From positions 310,001-374,000 of the forward strand of contig NZ_JQNL01000001.1 in NCBI RefSeq assembly GCF_000745235.1: a stretch of DNA of 64,000 nt, given 5' to 3'. The first letter of the stretch is position 1. Every line of letters begins with the position of its first letter. Shown here in pieces: positions 57,245 through 64,000 of the stretch. Both the position numbers and the translations under genes were made by a program. This DNA comes from Luteibacter mycovicinus. Lineage in GTDB: Bacteria; Pseudomonadota; Gammaproteobacteria; Xanthomonadales; Rhodanobacteraceae. The notes under the pieces were generated by a model. The model was not told the DNA's origin. It was given only the letters and a program-made list of their open reading frames with translations, and searched no databases.

Positions 57245-58378
57245 ATGAGCGAGATCCGCTTCCTCGACGGACTCGGCGAGATCCCTGCCGCCGACTGGGA
57301 TGCGCTCGTGCCCGACGGCAACCCTTTCGTGTCGCATGCGTTTCTCAGCGGCATGGAGACCAAGGGCTGCCTGCGTGAGGATTACGGCTGGAGGCCTTAC
57401 CACCTTGCCATTTTCGACGGCGGCCGGCTGGTCGCCGCCGCCCCGACCTACCTCAAGGGCAACTCGCACGGCGAGTTCGTCTTCGACTGGAGCTGGGCCT
57501 CGGCCTGGGAACGCGCCGGTGGGGACTATTACCCCAAGCTGCTGGTCGCCGCGCCCTACTCTCCCGTGCCCGGTCCGCGCCTGCTGGTGCGTGAGGGCCC
57601 CGGGGCCGACATCCATCGCAACCGGCTGACCGCCGCGCTGGTGGACGAAGCCGATCGCCTCGGCCTGTCCTCCATCCACGCCAACTTCCTCGCCGAGGCC
57701 GATCTTCACGCCTTCGACGACCGCTGGCTGATCCGGGCGGACTATCAGTTTCACTGGCATAACCGCGGTTATGCCGATTTCGACGGCTTCCTCGATGCGC
57801 TGGCGCGCAAGAAGCGCAAGAACATACGACAGGAGCGCGCGCATGCGGCGGCTTCCGGCCTGATCCTGGAGATGCGCGGCGGCGACACGCTGTCCGATGC
57901 CGAGTGGCGACAGATCCACGCCCTCTACGAGCTCACCTTCGACATGAAGGGCAACCATGCCGCACTCACGGCGCGGTTTTTCCAATACCTGGGACGTACG
58001 CTCGGTTCGAATGTGCAGGTCGCGCTTGCACGCGACGACCGTGACATCGTAGCGATGGCGCTCTTCCTCCGCAGCGCCGACGCGTTGTATGGACGTTACT
58101 GGGGCGCCAGCGTGGAGTTGTCCGGCCTGCATTTCGAGCTCTGCTACTACCGCGGTATCGACTACGCGATCCGCGAGGGTCTGGCGCGTTTCGAACCCGG
58201 CGCGCAGGGCGAACACAAACTGGCTCGTGGCTTCCTGCCGACGCTGACCCACTCGCGGCATTACATTGCGCATGAAGGTTTCCGCCAGGCCGTGGCCGAT
58301 GCCCTGGTCCACGAAGCGGCTCACCGTGAAGCCTATAAAGACGAACTGATGACTCACTCGCCTTACGCGGACCGATGA
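57245..58378 (+). CDS. GNAT-fold protein of DUF482 (peptidogalycan biosynthesis/recognition-like)
   Basis: A 377-residue protein with the DUF482 pattern: NPFVSHAFLSGMETKGCLRE, GEFVFDWSWASAWERAGGDY, ARKKRKNIRQERAHAAASG, ARFEPGAQGEHKLARGFLPT. It has two GNAT-like halves and resembles FemAB-type transferases, though its substrate is unknown. Its stop overlaps the start of aat by four bases (ATGA), so the two are coupled. Confidence 0.85.
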   Translation: MSEIRFLDGLGEIPAADWDALVPDGNPFVSHAFLSGMETKGCLREDYGWRPYHLAIFDGGRLVAAAPTYLKGNSHGEFVFDWSWASAWERAGGDYYPKLLVAAPYSPVPGPRLLVREGPGADIHRNRLTAALVDEADRLGLSSIHANFLAEADLHAFDDRWLIRADYQFHWHNRGYADFDGFLDALARKKRKNIRQERAHAAASGLILEMRGGDTLSDAEWRQIHALYELTFDMKGNHAALTARFFQYLGRTLGSNVQVALARDDRDIVAMALFLRSADALYGRYWGASVELSGLHFELCYYRGIDYAIREGLARFEPGAQGEHKLARGFLPTLTHSRHYIAHEGFRQAVADALVHEAAHREAYKDELMTHSPYADR

Positions 58379-59085
58379 TCCAGCTGCCACAACTGCATCC
58401 CCAGCGCACTGGCCTGTTCCCCGACCCCGAGTCGGCACTGGCCGAGCCCAACGGCTTGTTGGCGTGGGGTGGCGATCTCTCGGCCGATCGCTTGCTGGCG
58501 GCGTATTCGCAGGGCGTCTTCCCCTGGTTCAACGAAGACGAGCCGATCCTGTGGTGGTCACCCGATCCGCGCTGCGTGTTCCGCACGGACGAAGTCCACA
58601 TCAGCCGCAGTCTGCGCAAGCAGCTCAACAAGTCGAACTGGCGGATCACCGCGGACACCTCGTTCGCCCGGGTGATGCGTGCGTGCGCGGCGCCGCGTAA
58701 CGGCCAGCCGGGCACGTGGATCGGACCGGACATGATCGCCGCTTACGAAGAACTGCACCGGCGCGGGCATGCGCACAGCGTCGAAGTGTGGGATCGCGGG
58801 TCGCTGGTCGGCGGCATTTACGGTGTGGCCGTGGGGCGCCTGTTTTGCGGCGAGTCGATGTTCAGTGCGCGCACGGGTGGATCGAAGGTGGCGCTGGCGG
58901 GCCTATGCGGACTGCTGCATGGCTGGGGGTTTCCGTTTCTCGATGCGCAGGTGACCAACGATCATCTGCTGAGCATGGGAGCGGTGGAGATTCCAAGGCG
59001 GCCGTTCATCGCGCAGGCGAGGCGGCTCGCGGCGATGCCGGGGAAAGTGGGGAGCTGGATCAGTGAGGCGATTGCGCTGCCTTGA
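58375..59085 (+). CDS. aat: Leucyl/phenylalanyl-tRNA-protein transferase
   Basis: A 236-residue enzyme. FPDPESALAEPNGLLAWGGD, SQGVFPWFNEDEPILWWSPD, the GxWI segment GTWIGPDMIAAYEELHRRGH, and SMFSARTGGSKVALAGLCGL are all conserved. It adds Leu or Phe to proteins with N-terminal Arg or Lys for ClpS-ClpAP degradation. Confidence 0.95.
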   Translation: MIQLPQLHPQRTGLFPDPESALAEPNGLLAWGGDLSADRLLAAYSQGVFPWFNEDEPILWWSPDPRCVFRTDEVHISRSLRKQLNKSNWRITADTSFARVMRACAAPRNGQPGTWIGPDMIAAYEELHRRGHAHSVEVWDRGSLVGGIYGVAVGRLFCGESMFSARTGGSKVALAGLCGLLHGWGFPFLDAQVTNDHLLSMGAVEIPRRPFIAQARRLAAMPGKVGSWISEAIALP

Positions 59086-59093
59086 CGGGTCGC

Positions 59094-59120
59094 GGGTCGC
59101 GCGCGGGGCGCGCTCCTACA
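59094..59120. repeat. REP-like intergenic repeat, copy 3
   Basis: Same 27-bp sequence as at 43654-43680, lying between the convergent ends of aat and the MFS transporter gene. Confidence 0.8.
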
Positions 59121-59134
59121 CGTGAGCGACGGCG

Positions 59135-60532
59135 TTAGCGGCGGCGGTGTCCGCTCATCTCCGCGCCGGCATTCTTCGGCAGCAGCAGACACACGGGCGC
59201 GGCCAGCAGCGAGACGAAGGTCACCACCAGGAACGCCACGCTGAAGTCCGGCAGCTGCGCATGCTCGCGGCCGTGCCAGGTCACCGACACGTGCAAGGCC
59301 GCGGCGGCCACGCAGATGCCCAGCGACAGCATCAGCTGCTGGAACGTCGTGTAAAAACTGGTCGCGCTGGAAAAACGCTCGCTGGGCACATCCGCATACG
59401 CCACCGTGTTGTATGCACTGAACTGCAGCGACTGGAAGAACCCGCTGAACAGCAGCACCACATAGATGATCCACAGCGGCCACTCGGGCCGGAACGCGGC
59501 GCACAAGGCCACGCAGACCATCGACAGGACGCCGTTCCAGACGAGCGTCGCGCGGAAACCCCACCAGCGCAGCACCGGCGCCGCGGTCGCCTTCATCAAC
59601 ATCGCACCCAGTGCGGACACGAAGGTGATCACGCCGCTGTGCGCCGCCGAAAGACCGAAGCCCAGCTGCATCATCAGCGGCAGCAGGAACGGCACCGAAC
59701 CGGCCGTGATACGCGTCAGCGAGCCTGCGATCACGGACAGGCGGAAGGTGGTGAAACGCATCAGCGACAGGTCGAGGATCGGGTTGGTCGTCCGCTTCGA
59801 ATGCCATACGTAGATCGCACCGACGATCAGGCCGCCGACCATCAGCCCCGTGGAACCTGCCATCGACGTCGCGCCCCGGCTGGCCATTTCCAGCCCGAAC
59901 ACCAGGCACGACAGCGATACACCCGACAGCACGAAACCGAGCTTGTCGAAGCGCACCTTGTCCGGAATACGGATGTCGGGAATGAATTTCGTTGCCAGCC
60001 ACATCCCGGCCAGACCGATCGGCACGTTGATGTAGAAAATCCAGCGCCAGGACACCCAGGTGACGATGAAGCCACCCAGCGGCGGCCCGACCACGGGCCC
60101 GATCAGTGCGGGGACCAGCAGCCACGACATCGCGCTGACCAGCTCGGACTTGGGCACCGAGCGGAGCAGCACCAGGCGTCCCACCGGCACCATCATGGCG
60201 CCACCGATACCCTGCAGCAGGCGCGACAGCACCAGCAGCGGCAGGTTGCCGGACAGACCGCAGAGAATGGATCCCACCGTGAACAACGCGATGGCGGCGC
60301 GGAAGACGTTGCGCGAACCGTAACGATCGGCGATGGCGCCACTGGCCGGAATGAACACGGCGAGGCTGAGCATGTACGAGGTCAGCGCCACACTCATGTG
60401 CAGCGGGGAAACGTCGAAGGACTCCGCCATGGCCGGCAGCGCGGTGGCCAGGATGGTGCCGTCCAACTGTTCCATGAACATCGCGCTGGCGATGATCAGG
60501 GCAACGGTGCGGAAGCCAGGAGCGGAAGTCAT
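59135..60532 (-). CDS. MFS multidrug transporter, DHA2 (14-TMS type)
   Basis: A 465-residue transporter from ATG 60532 (MTSAPGFRTVALIIASAMFM). DHA2 features: motif D1 in EQLDGTILATALPAMAESF, motif A in SGAIADRYGSRNVFR, motif C in VPALIGPVVGPPLGGFIVT, and about 14 helices. It is probably an EmrB-like proton-driven exporter. No membrane-fusion partner gene is beside it. Confidence 0.88.
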   Translation of the reverse strand: MTSAPGFRTVALIIASAMFMEQLDGTILATALPAMAESFDVSPLHMSVALTSYMLSLAVFIPASGAIADRYGSRNVFRAAIALFTVGSILCGLSGNLPLLVLSRLLQGIGGAMMVPVGRLVLLRSVPKSELVSAMSWLLVPALIGPVVGPPLGGFIVTWVSWRWIFYINVPIGLAGMWLATKFIPDIRIPDKVRFDKLGFVLSGVSLSCLVFGLEMASRGATSMAGSTGLMVGGLIVGAIYVWHSKRTTNPILDLSLMRFTTFRLSVIAGSLTRITAGSVPFLLPLMMQLGFGLSAAHSGVITFVSALGAMLMKATAAPVLRWWGFRATLVWNGVLSMVCVALCAAFRPEWPLWIIYVVLLFSGFFQSLQFSAYNTVAYADVPSERFSSATSFYTTFQQLMLSLGICVAAAALHVSVTWHGREHAQLPDFSVAFLVVTFVSLLAAPVCLLLPKNAGAEMSGHRRR

Positions 60533-60577
60533 CCGGAAAGGAGCGGCGAGGAAGCGCACAGTTTGCGCCCGCACGCC

Positions 60578-61441
60578 TCAAAGGTCGAGTGAACGCTTGC
60601 TTAGAAACGAGCGGTCCTGTCCGGTGACGGGGTCGACGAAGCGCAGTTCGCGGGCAAGCAGCCGCAGCGGCTCGCTGAAGTCCGCGGGCTCATCGCGCAG
60701 TTCGGGATACACGTGATCGCCCAGAATCGGCGCACCCAGCGCGGCCATGTGCAGACGTAACTGGTGCTTGCGTCCGGTCACCGGCTGCAGCCGATAACGC
60801 CAGCAGTGTTCGCCACGCTCCAGCACCTCGACGCGGGTGCGCGCATTAGGCTCGCCGTCGGCTTCGCGGACACGGAAGAAAGGTTCACCGCGCTCGATCC
60901 GGCTTTCCCGGACGTGCGGAAAAACGAGGTCCGGCAGAGGGGCGGCCAGCGCCTCATAGACCTTGCCGATCCGGCGTTCGCGGAACAGGCGTGTATAGGC
61001 GTCCCGGCTCTCCGGCCGGGCCGAGAACACGACCAGCCCGGCGGTGCCCCGGTCCAGCCGATGCAGCGCGACCAGCGCCGGGTTATCCAGCCGGCGCATC
61101 AGGCGTACGGAAAGGGTCTCCTCGACGAAACGACCGGCCGGCATCGTGGGCAGGAAGTGGGGCTTGTCGGCCACGACGAGGTCGTCGTCGGCATGGACGA
61201 TGGTTTCCTCGAAGGGAATGGGCGGCTCCGCCAGCACCTCGCGGCGGTAGGCCAGCCTGGTACCCGGCCGGTAGGGCGCGAGCCGGTCGATCGCCACGCC
61301 GTCGATCTCCACCATGCCGCGCTCCATGCGGTCGATCCAGACCGGACGGCCGATCGCCGGGAAGCGGTCGCACAGGAAATCCAGCACCGAAGGCCACGCG
61401 CCGGCGGGCAGGACGAGTCGGCTGGGCGGAAGCGGTTCCAT
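60578..61441 (-). CDS. RluA-family pseudouridine synthase
   Basis: A 287-residue enzyme. Catalytic motif HRLDRGTAGLVVFSARPES with the Asp near residue 130; binding motifs LQPVTGRKHQLRLHMAALGA and the N-terminal S4-like part WIDRMERGMVEIDGVAIDR. This is the RluA/TruC-type modifying rRNA or tRNA uridines; the exact site is not known. Confidence 0.9.
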   Translation of the reverse strand: MEPLPPSRLVLPAGAWPSVLDFLCDRFPAIGRPVWIDRMERGMVEIDGVAIDRLAPYRPGTRLAYRREVLAEPPIPFEETIVHADDDLVVADKPHFLPTMPAGRFVEETLSVRLMRRLDNPALVALHRLDRGTAGLVVFSARPESRDAYTRLFRERRIGKVYEALAAPLPDLVFPHVRESRIERGEPFFRVREADGEPNARTRVEVLERGEHCWRYRLQPVTGRKHQLRLHMAALGAPILGDHVYPELRDEPADFSEPLRLLARELRFVDPVTGQDRSFLSKRSLDL

Positions 61442-61524
61442 CGTAAGATTGTATCCCTCAACTCGTTCGCCTCGCGGCCGCCATATACTGTGTCTTCCTC
61501 CCTCCCCAGCCTCGAGGCTTCCCC

Positions 61525-62577
61525 GTGATCGGCCGGTTTTTCAGGAAGTGGTTCGGCGCTCGCGGCGCGACTCCCCCGGCGGCGGCCAGCAACGCATGGC
61601 CGCTTGTGCCTGCGCCCGCGCCGGTTGCCGACGAAGGGGTGGAGGCGATCGTCGAGGTGCCCGCCGGCGCGCTGCCGGCCGACGAGGTGGAAGACCGTTT
61701 TTACCGGCTGATCCTTTCGGCGGCGCCATCGTTCGAACCCGCCATGACGCCGGCCGAGCAGAGCCTGCTGCGCCGCCTGAAGGACGTCTTCGGCGGCGAA
61801 CGTTTCGACGTCGGCCTGCTGCCCCGGTTGCCCTCGGTCGTGCCGCAGCTGATGCGCTCACTGCGCAGCGACGACACCGACAGCCGCATGCTGGCCGAAC
61901 AGGTCTCCCGCGACAGCGTACTGGTCGGCGAAATCATCCGCGTGGCCAACAGCGCTTTCTTCCGTTCGACCAAACCCGTGACGGGCCTGCAGCAGGCGAT
62001 CACGCTGCTCGGCCAGAACGGCCTGCGCCGGGTGGTCATGCAACTGGTGATGCGGCCGATCCTGCGCACGGGCGAAAACGGCATCCACCATGCCGGCGAA
62101 CGCCTGTGGGAGCACGCCGAGCGCTGCGCCCGCGCCTGTTCCCATCTGGGCCGTCCGGCCTGCGACCCCTTCGAGGCCTTTCTGGCCGGACTGGTCAGCC
62201 ATACGGGCTCCCAGGCCATCCTGGCCGAGCTCGAGAAATACGGCGACGCGGTACCGCAGTACAGCCGCTCGTTCATCGCCGCGCTGGCCCAGCAGATGGA
62301 GCGCCTGTCGCTGCATGCGGCGCGGCACTGGGACTTCCCATCCCGCGTGGTGCAGGCCCTGTCCGAGCGCGCCGATCCCGCCGACGCGGGCGCGCGCACG
62401 CCGCTGGGCCGCGCCCTGATCGCGGCCAGTCGCGTGGCGATGATCGACGTCCTCATCGACCAGGGCGGCGCCGAGGCCGATGCCGTGCTGCTGGCCGTGC
62501 CCGGCCAGAGCTTCACCCAGGCTCAGCTGGTGGAGTGTCAGGAAGCCGTGCGGGCGGCCAATACGGTCGAAGCTTAA
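61525..62577 (+). CDS. HDOD domain protein
   Basis: A 350-residue protein starting GTG 61525 (MIGRFFRKWFGARGATPPAA). The HDOD domain spans about residues 95-290: LPRLPSVVPQLMRSLRSDDT, LVGEIIRVANSAFFRSTKPV, TGLQQAITLLGQNGLRRVVM. HDOD proteins act in signalling without HD-type catalytic residues. No output domain is visible. The 3' end overlaps the convergent lipoprotein gene by 4 bp. Confidence 0.88.
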   Translation: MIGRFFRKWFGARGATPPAAASNAWPLVPAPAPVADEGVEAIVEVPAGALPADEVEDRFYRLILSAAPSFEPAMTPAEQSLLRRLKDVFGGERFDVGLLPRLPSVVPQLMRSLRSDDTDSRMLAEQVSRDSVLVGEIIRVANSAFFRSTKPVTGLQQAITLLGQNGLRRVVMQLVMRPILRTGENGIHHAGERLWEHAERCARACSHLGRPACDPFEAFLAGLVSHTGSQAILAELEKYGDAVPQYSRSFIAALAQQMERLSLHAARHWDFPSRVVQALSERADPADAGARTPLGRALIAASRVAMIDVLIDQGGAEADAVLLAVPGQSFTQAQLVECQEAVRAANTVEA

Positions 62578-63095
62578 CGGGTCGTCGCTTTCACGTCCGC
62601 CCAGAGCTGATCCGCCAGTTGGGTCGACGCACCGTCGATCAGGCGCGGCACCAGCGTATCCAGGCGCGGCGCGTCCGGCTGTACCGGCAGCGACTGCTGA
62701 ATGCGATAGGCCTTCGCCGTCACCACGCCACGATTGACGATCCGGCAGTTCACCGCAAGGGTGAGACTGGCGGCCGGCGGCTCAGCCTCGGCGGCGACCG
62801 ATGTGGCGGTCTCCAGCCCACGGCAGTTGATGATCAGGTCGGTGATGTACTTCGGCTGCAGTGTCGTACGCAGGCGGGCCTCGACGGCCGTGGCGATGTC
62901 CGGGCTGACCTGAACCTTGGGCTTGCCCTCGAGTCCGGAAACGACGACGACGCTTTCACCGCGGTTTTCGACAGTGAGCCACGGCGACGCCGGGCTGGCG
63001 GACACCAGGCGACTCATGTCGCTCTCGATCATCGACTTGCCGCCACAACCGGACAGCGCCAGGGCCGCGGCGGCCGCCAATACGTGCTTGATCAC
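62574..63095 (-). CDS. Lipoprotein, hypothetical
   Basis: A 173-residue protein from GTG 63095 (MIKHVLAAAAALALSGCGGK) with the lipobox LSGC. The mature part has WLTVENRGESVVVVSGLEGK, Cys pairs (IINCRGLE and AVNCRIVN) and ends in TRLADQLW-type helix. Probably an outer-membrane lipoprotein; family not known. The longer frame to 63407 covers promoter sequence and is rejected. Confidence 0.72.
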   Translation of the reverse strand: MIKHVLAAAAALALSGCGGKSMIESDMSRLVSASPASPWLTVENRGESVVVVSGLEGKPKVQVSPDIATAVEARLRTTLQPKYITDLIINCRGLETATSVAAEAEPPAASLTLAVNCRIVNRGVVTAKAYRIQQSLPVQPDAPRLDTLVPRLIDGASTQLADQLWADVKATTR

Positions 63096-63284
63096 AGACA
63101 AACCCCGAATTCCCCCGATACAACCTCCCAATTTACCGGGCGAAACCACCGTCGGCAACCCGGACAACGCAGGGCGGAGAGCACGGCGGGCGCCATGCCA
63201 TGGCGGAAATCCGCCGTTGCGGAAATCCGGCGTCCCGTCCGGGTACAATGGCGGTTTGAACCTTGGCAGGGTTTTTTCCGAACG

Positions 63285-64000
63285 ATGTTTGCGGCACGAC
63301 AGACGCCAGCCCAAGCCGGTGACGCCCTCGCGCGCCTCGCCTGGCAGGATTTCGAGCATCTGCTGGCCGAGCATTATCGTAGCCAGGGTTACCTCGTTGA
63401 ACACCATACGCCTGCCACGTCACTCAAGACGCTGACGGCTGGCGTCGATCTCCGGCTGCGCCGCGGAAGCGAAACCGTCATCGTCCAGTGCAAGCACTGG
63501 GACACCGAGGAAGTGCAGCTGCAGGATGTGAACGAGCTGCTTGGCAACATGCTCAACGAGGCCGCGAGCAAGGGCGTCTTCGTCACCCGTGGGCGCTACA
63601 GCAGCGAGGCCAGGGCACTGATGCGCCGCCAGCCACGCCTGCAGCTGGTCGACGGTGACGTCCTGCGCGTGATGCTGAAGCTGCCCGATCATCTGGACAT
63701 GTCGCTTCCGGGTGCGGCCTCGGCCCCATCCGCCCGGGGCGGCAAAGGCGCGAAGCACGAGAAAACACGCGGCGCGGCGCCCCGTCGCCGGTCGTCCGGT
63801 GACGCCTCGCGTCTCGGCCCGGCCTTGCTCGTGATCGCCATCCTGGCGCTGCTCGGGTTATTCGTCTGGCACAGCATGTCGCGCCGGGAAGAGGTGGCCG
63901 CCACGGCACCGACGGACGACGCCACACCGTCCCCTTCCACGACGCCAGTGTCGGCGCAGACGCCGGCCATCGCACCGGTGGCCGCACCCGCCCCGCCTGT
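63285..64000 (+). CDS. Mrr-like restriction endonuclease domain protein with membrane helix (cut by window end)
   Basis: ATG 63285 starts MFAARQTPAQAGDALARLAW and the frame is open to the last base. Residues about 20-130 form an Mrr_cat-type domain: DFEHLLAEHYRSQGYLVEHH, GVDLRLRRGSETVIVQCKHW (the D...QxK nuclease core), then NMLNEAASKGVFVTRGRYSS and LQLVDGDVLRVML. A basic linker is followed by a membrane helix (LGPALLVIAILALLGLFVWH) and a Pro/Thr/Ala-rich tail. Membrane-anchored Mrr-like proteins are common in Xanthomonadales and need not be restriction enzymes. Confidence 0.85.
   Translation, partial: MFAARQTPAQAGDALARLAWQDFEHLLAEHYRSQGYLVEHHTPATSLKTLTAGVDLRLRRGSETVIVQCKHWDTEEVQLQDVNELLGNMLNEAASKGVFVTRGRYSSEARALMRRQPRLQLVDGDVLRVMLKLPDHLDMSLPGAASAPSARGGKGAKHEKTRGAAPRRRSSGDASRLGPALLVIAILALLGLFVWHSMSRREEVAATAPTDDATPSPSTTPVSAQTPAIAPVAAPAPP

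Noticed and set aside
59147..60592. Plus-strand open frame (481 codons)
   Set aside because: Antisense to the MFS transporter gene; composition not protein-like.

Overview
The window is GC-rich bacterial DNA from a gammaproteobacterium. The right half carries the enterobacterial-type gene order aat, trxB, ftsK, lolA, rarA, serS. Together with XVIPCD-type effector, DUF2339/DUF3999 and REPIN-like content this points to the Xanthomonadales, most likely a Rhodanobacteraceae such as Luteibacter or Dyella. The genus is an inference from gene content only.

Left accessory region (1-17 kb). An SDR fragment is followed by a BlaI-type repressor, a BlaR1-like M56 protease and a secreted thioredoxin-like protein. 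Two matching TACA-TG-TGTA operators lie before the repressor and before the thioredoxin gene. Next come ArsH and an outer-membrane transporter. From 5.1 to 9.4 kb is a stretch of decayed genes: a frameshifted ORF, an M35 metalloprotease broken by frameshift, stop codon and altered zinc motif, an IS3 transposase remnant, and a LysR remnant. At 9.5-11.4 kb is a convincing effector-immunity pair: a LprI-like periplasmic lysozyme inhibitor before a peptidoglycan-targeting protein with a C-terminal XVIPCD, the signal of the Xanthomonadales antibacterial type IV secretion system. HNH, CoiA-like, zinc-ribbon membrane, NmrA/TetR and serine-hydrolase genes follow.

Genomic island (about 17.74-33.88 kb). 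The 3' end of a tRNA-Ser(UGA) gene carries a 17-bp sequence repeated exactly 16.1 kb away, with a frameshifted integrase beside the tRNA. Inside are a MobA/MobL relaxase with a possible oriT, a second tyrosine recombinase, an XRE regulator operon, DUF2971, VapD, an ImmA/IrrE peptidase, a two-gene operon with a HEPN-like motif, and a complete type II retron. The retron has a reverse transcriptase, an RcaT-like N-glycosidase/NDT effector and an ncRNA with readable a1/a2 arms and a 21-bp msd stem. The island looks like a mobilizable defence island.

Core region (34-64 kb). Between serS and rarA the conserved order is interrupted by a tight operon coding a GH108 muramidase, two DUF2589 proteins, small membrane and secreted proteins and a persulfide-dioxygenase-like MBL protein, with a LuxR-type response regulator upstream. 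Then come a Na+/H+ antiporter, a HAD phosphatase gene with an amber codon, rarA, DUF3999/DUF2339, lolA, ftsK, ald, trxB, a DUF482 protein, aat, an MFS exporter, an RluA-type pseudouridine synthase, an HDOD protein, a lipoprotein and a membrane-anchored Mrr-like nuclease cut by the window end. Three places carry a REP-like repeat.
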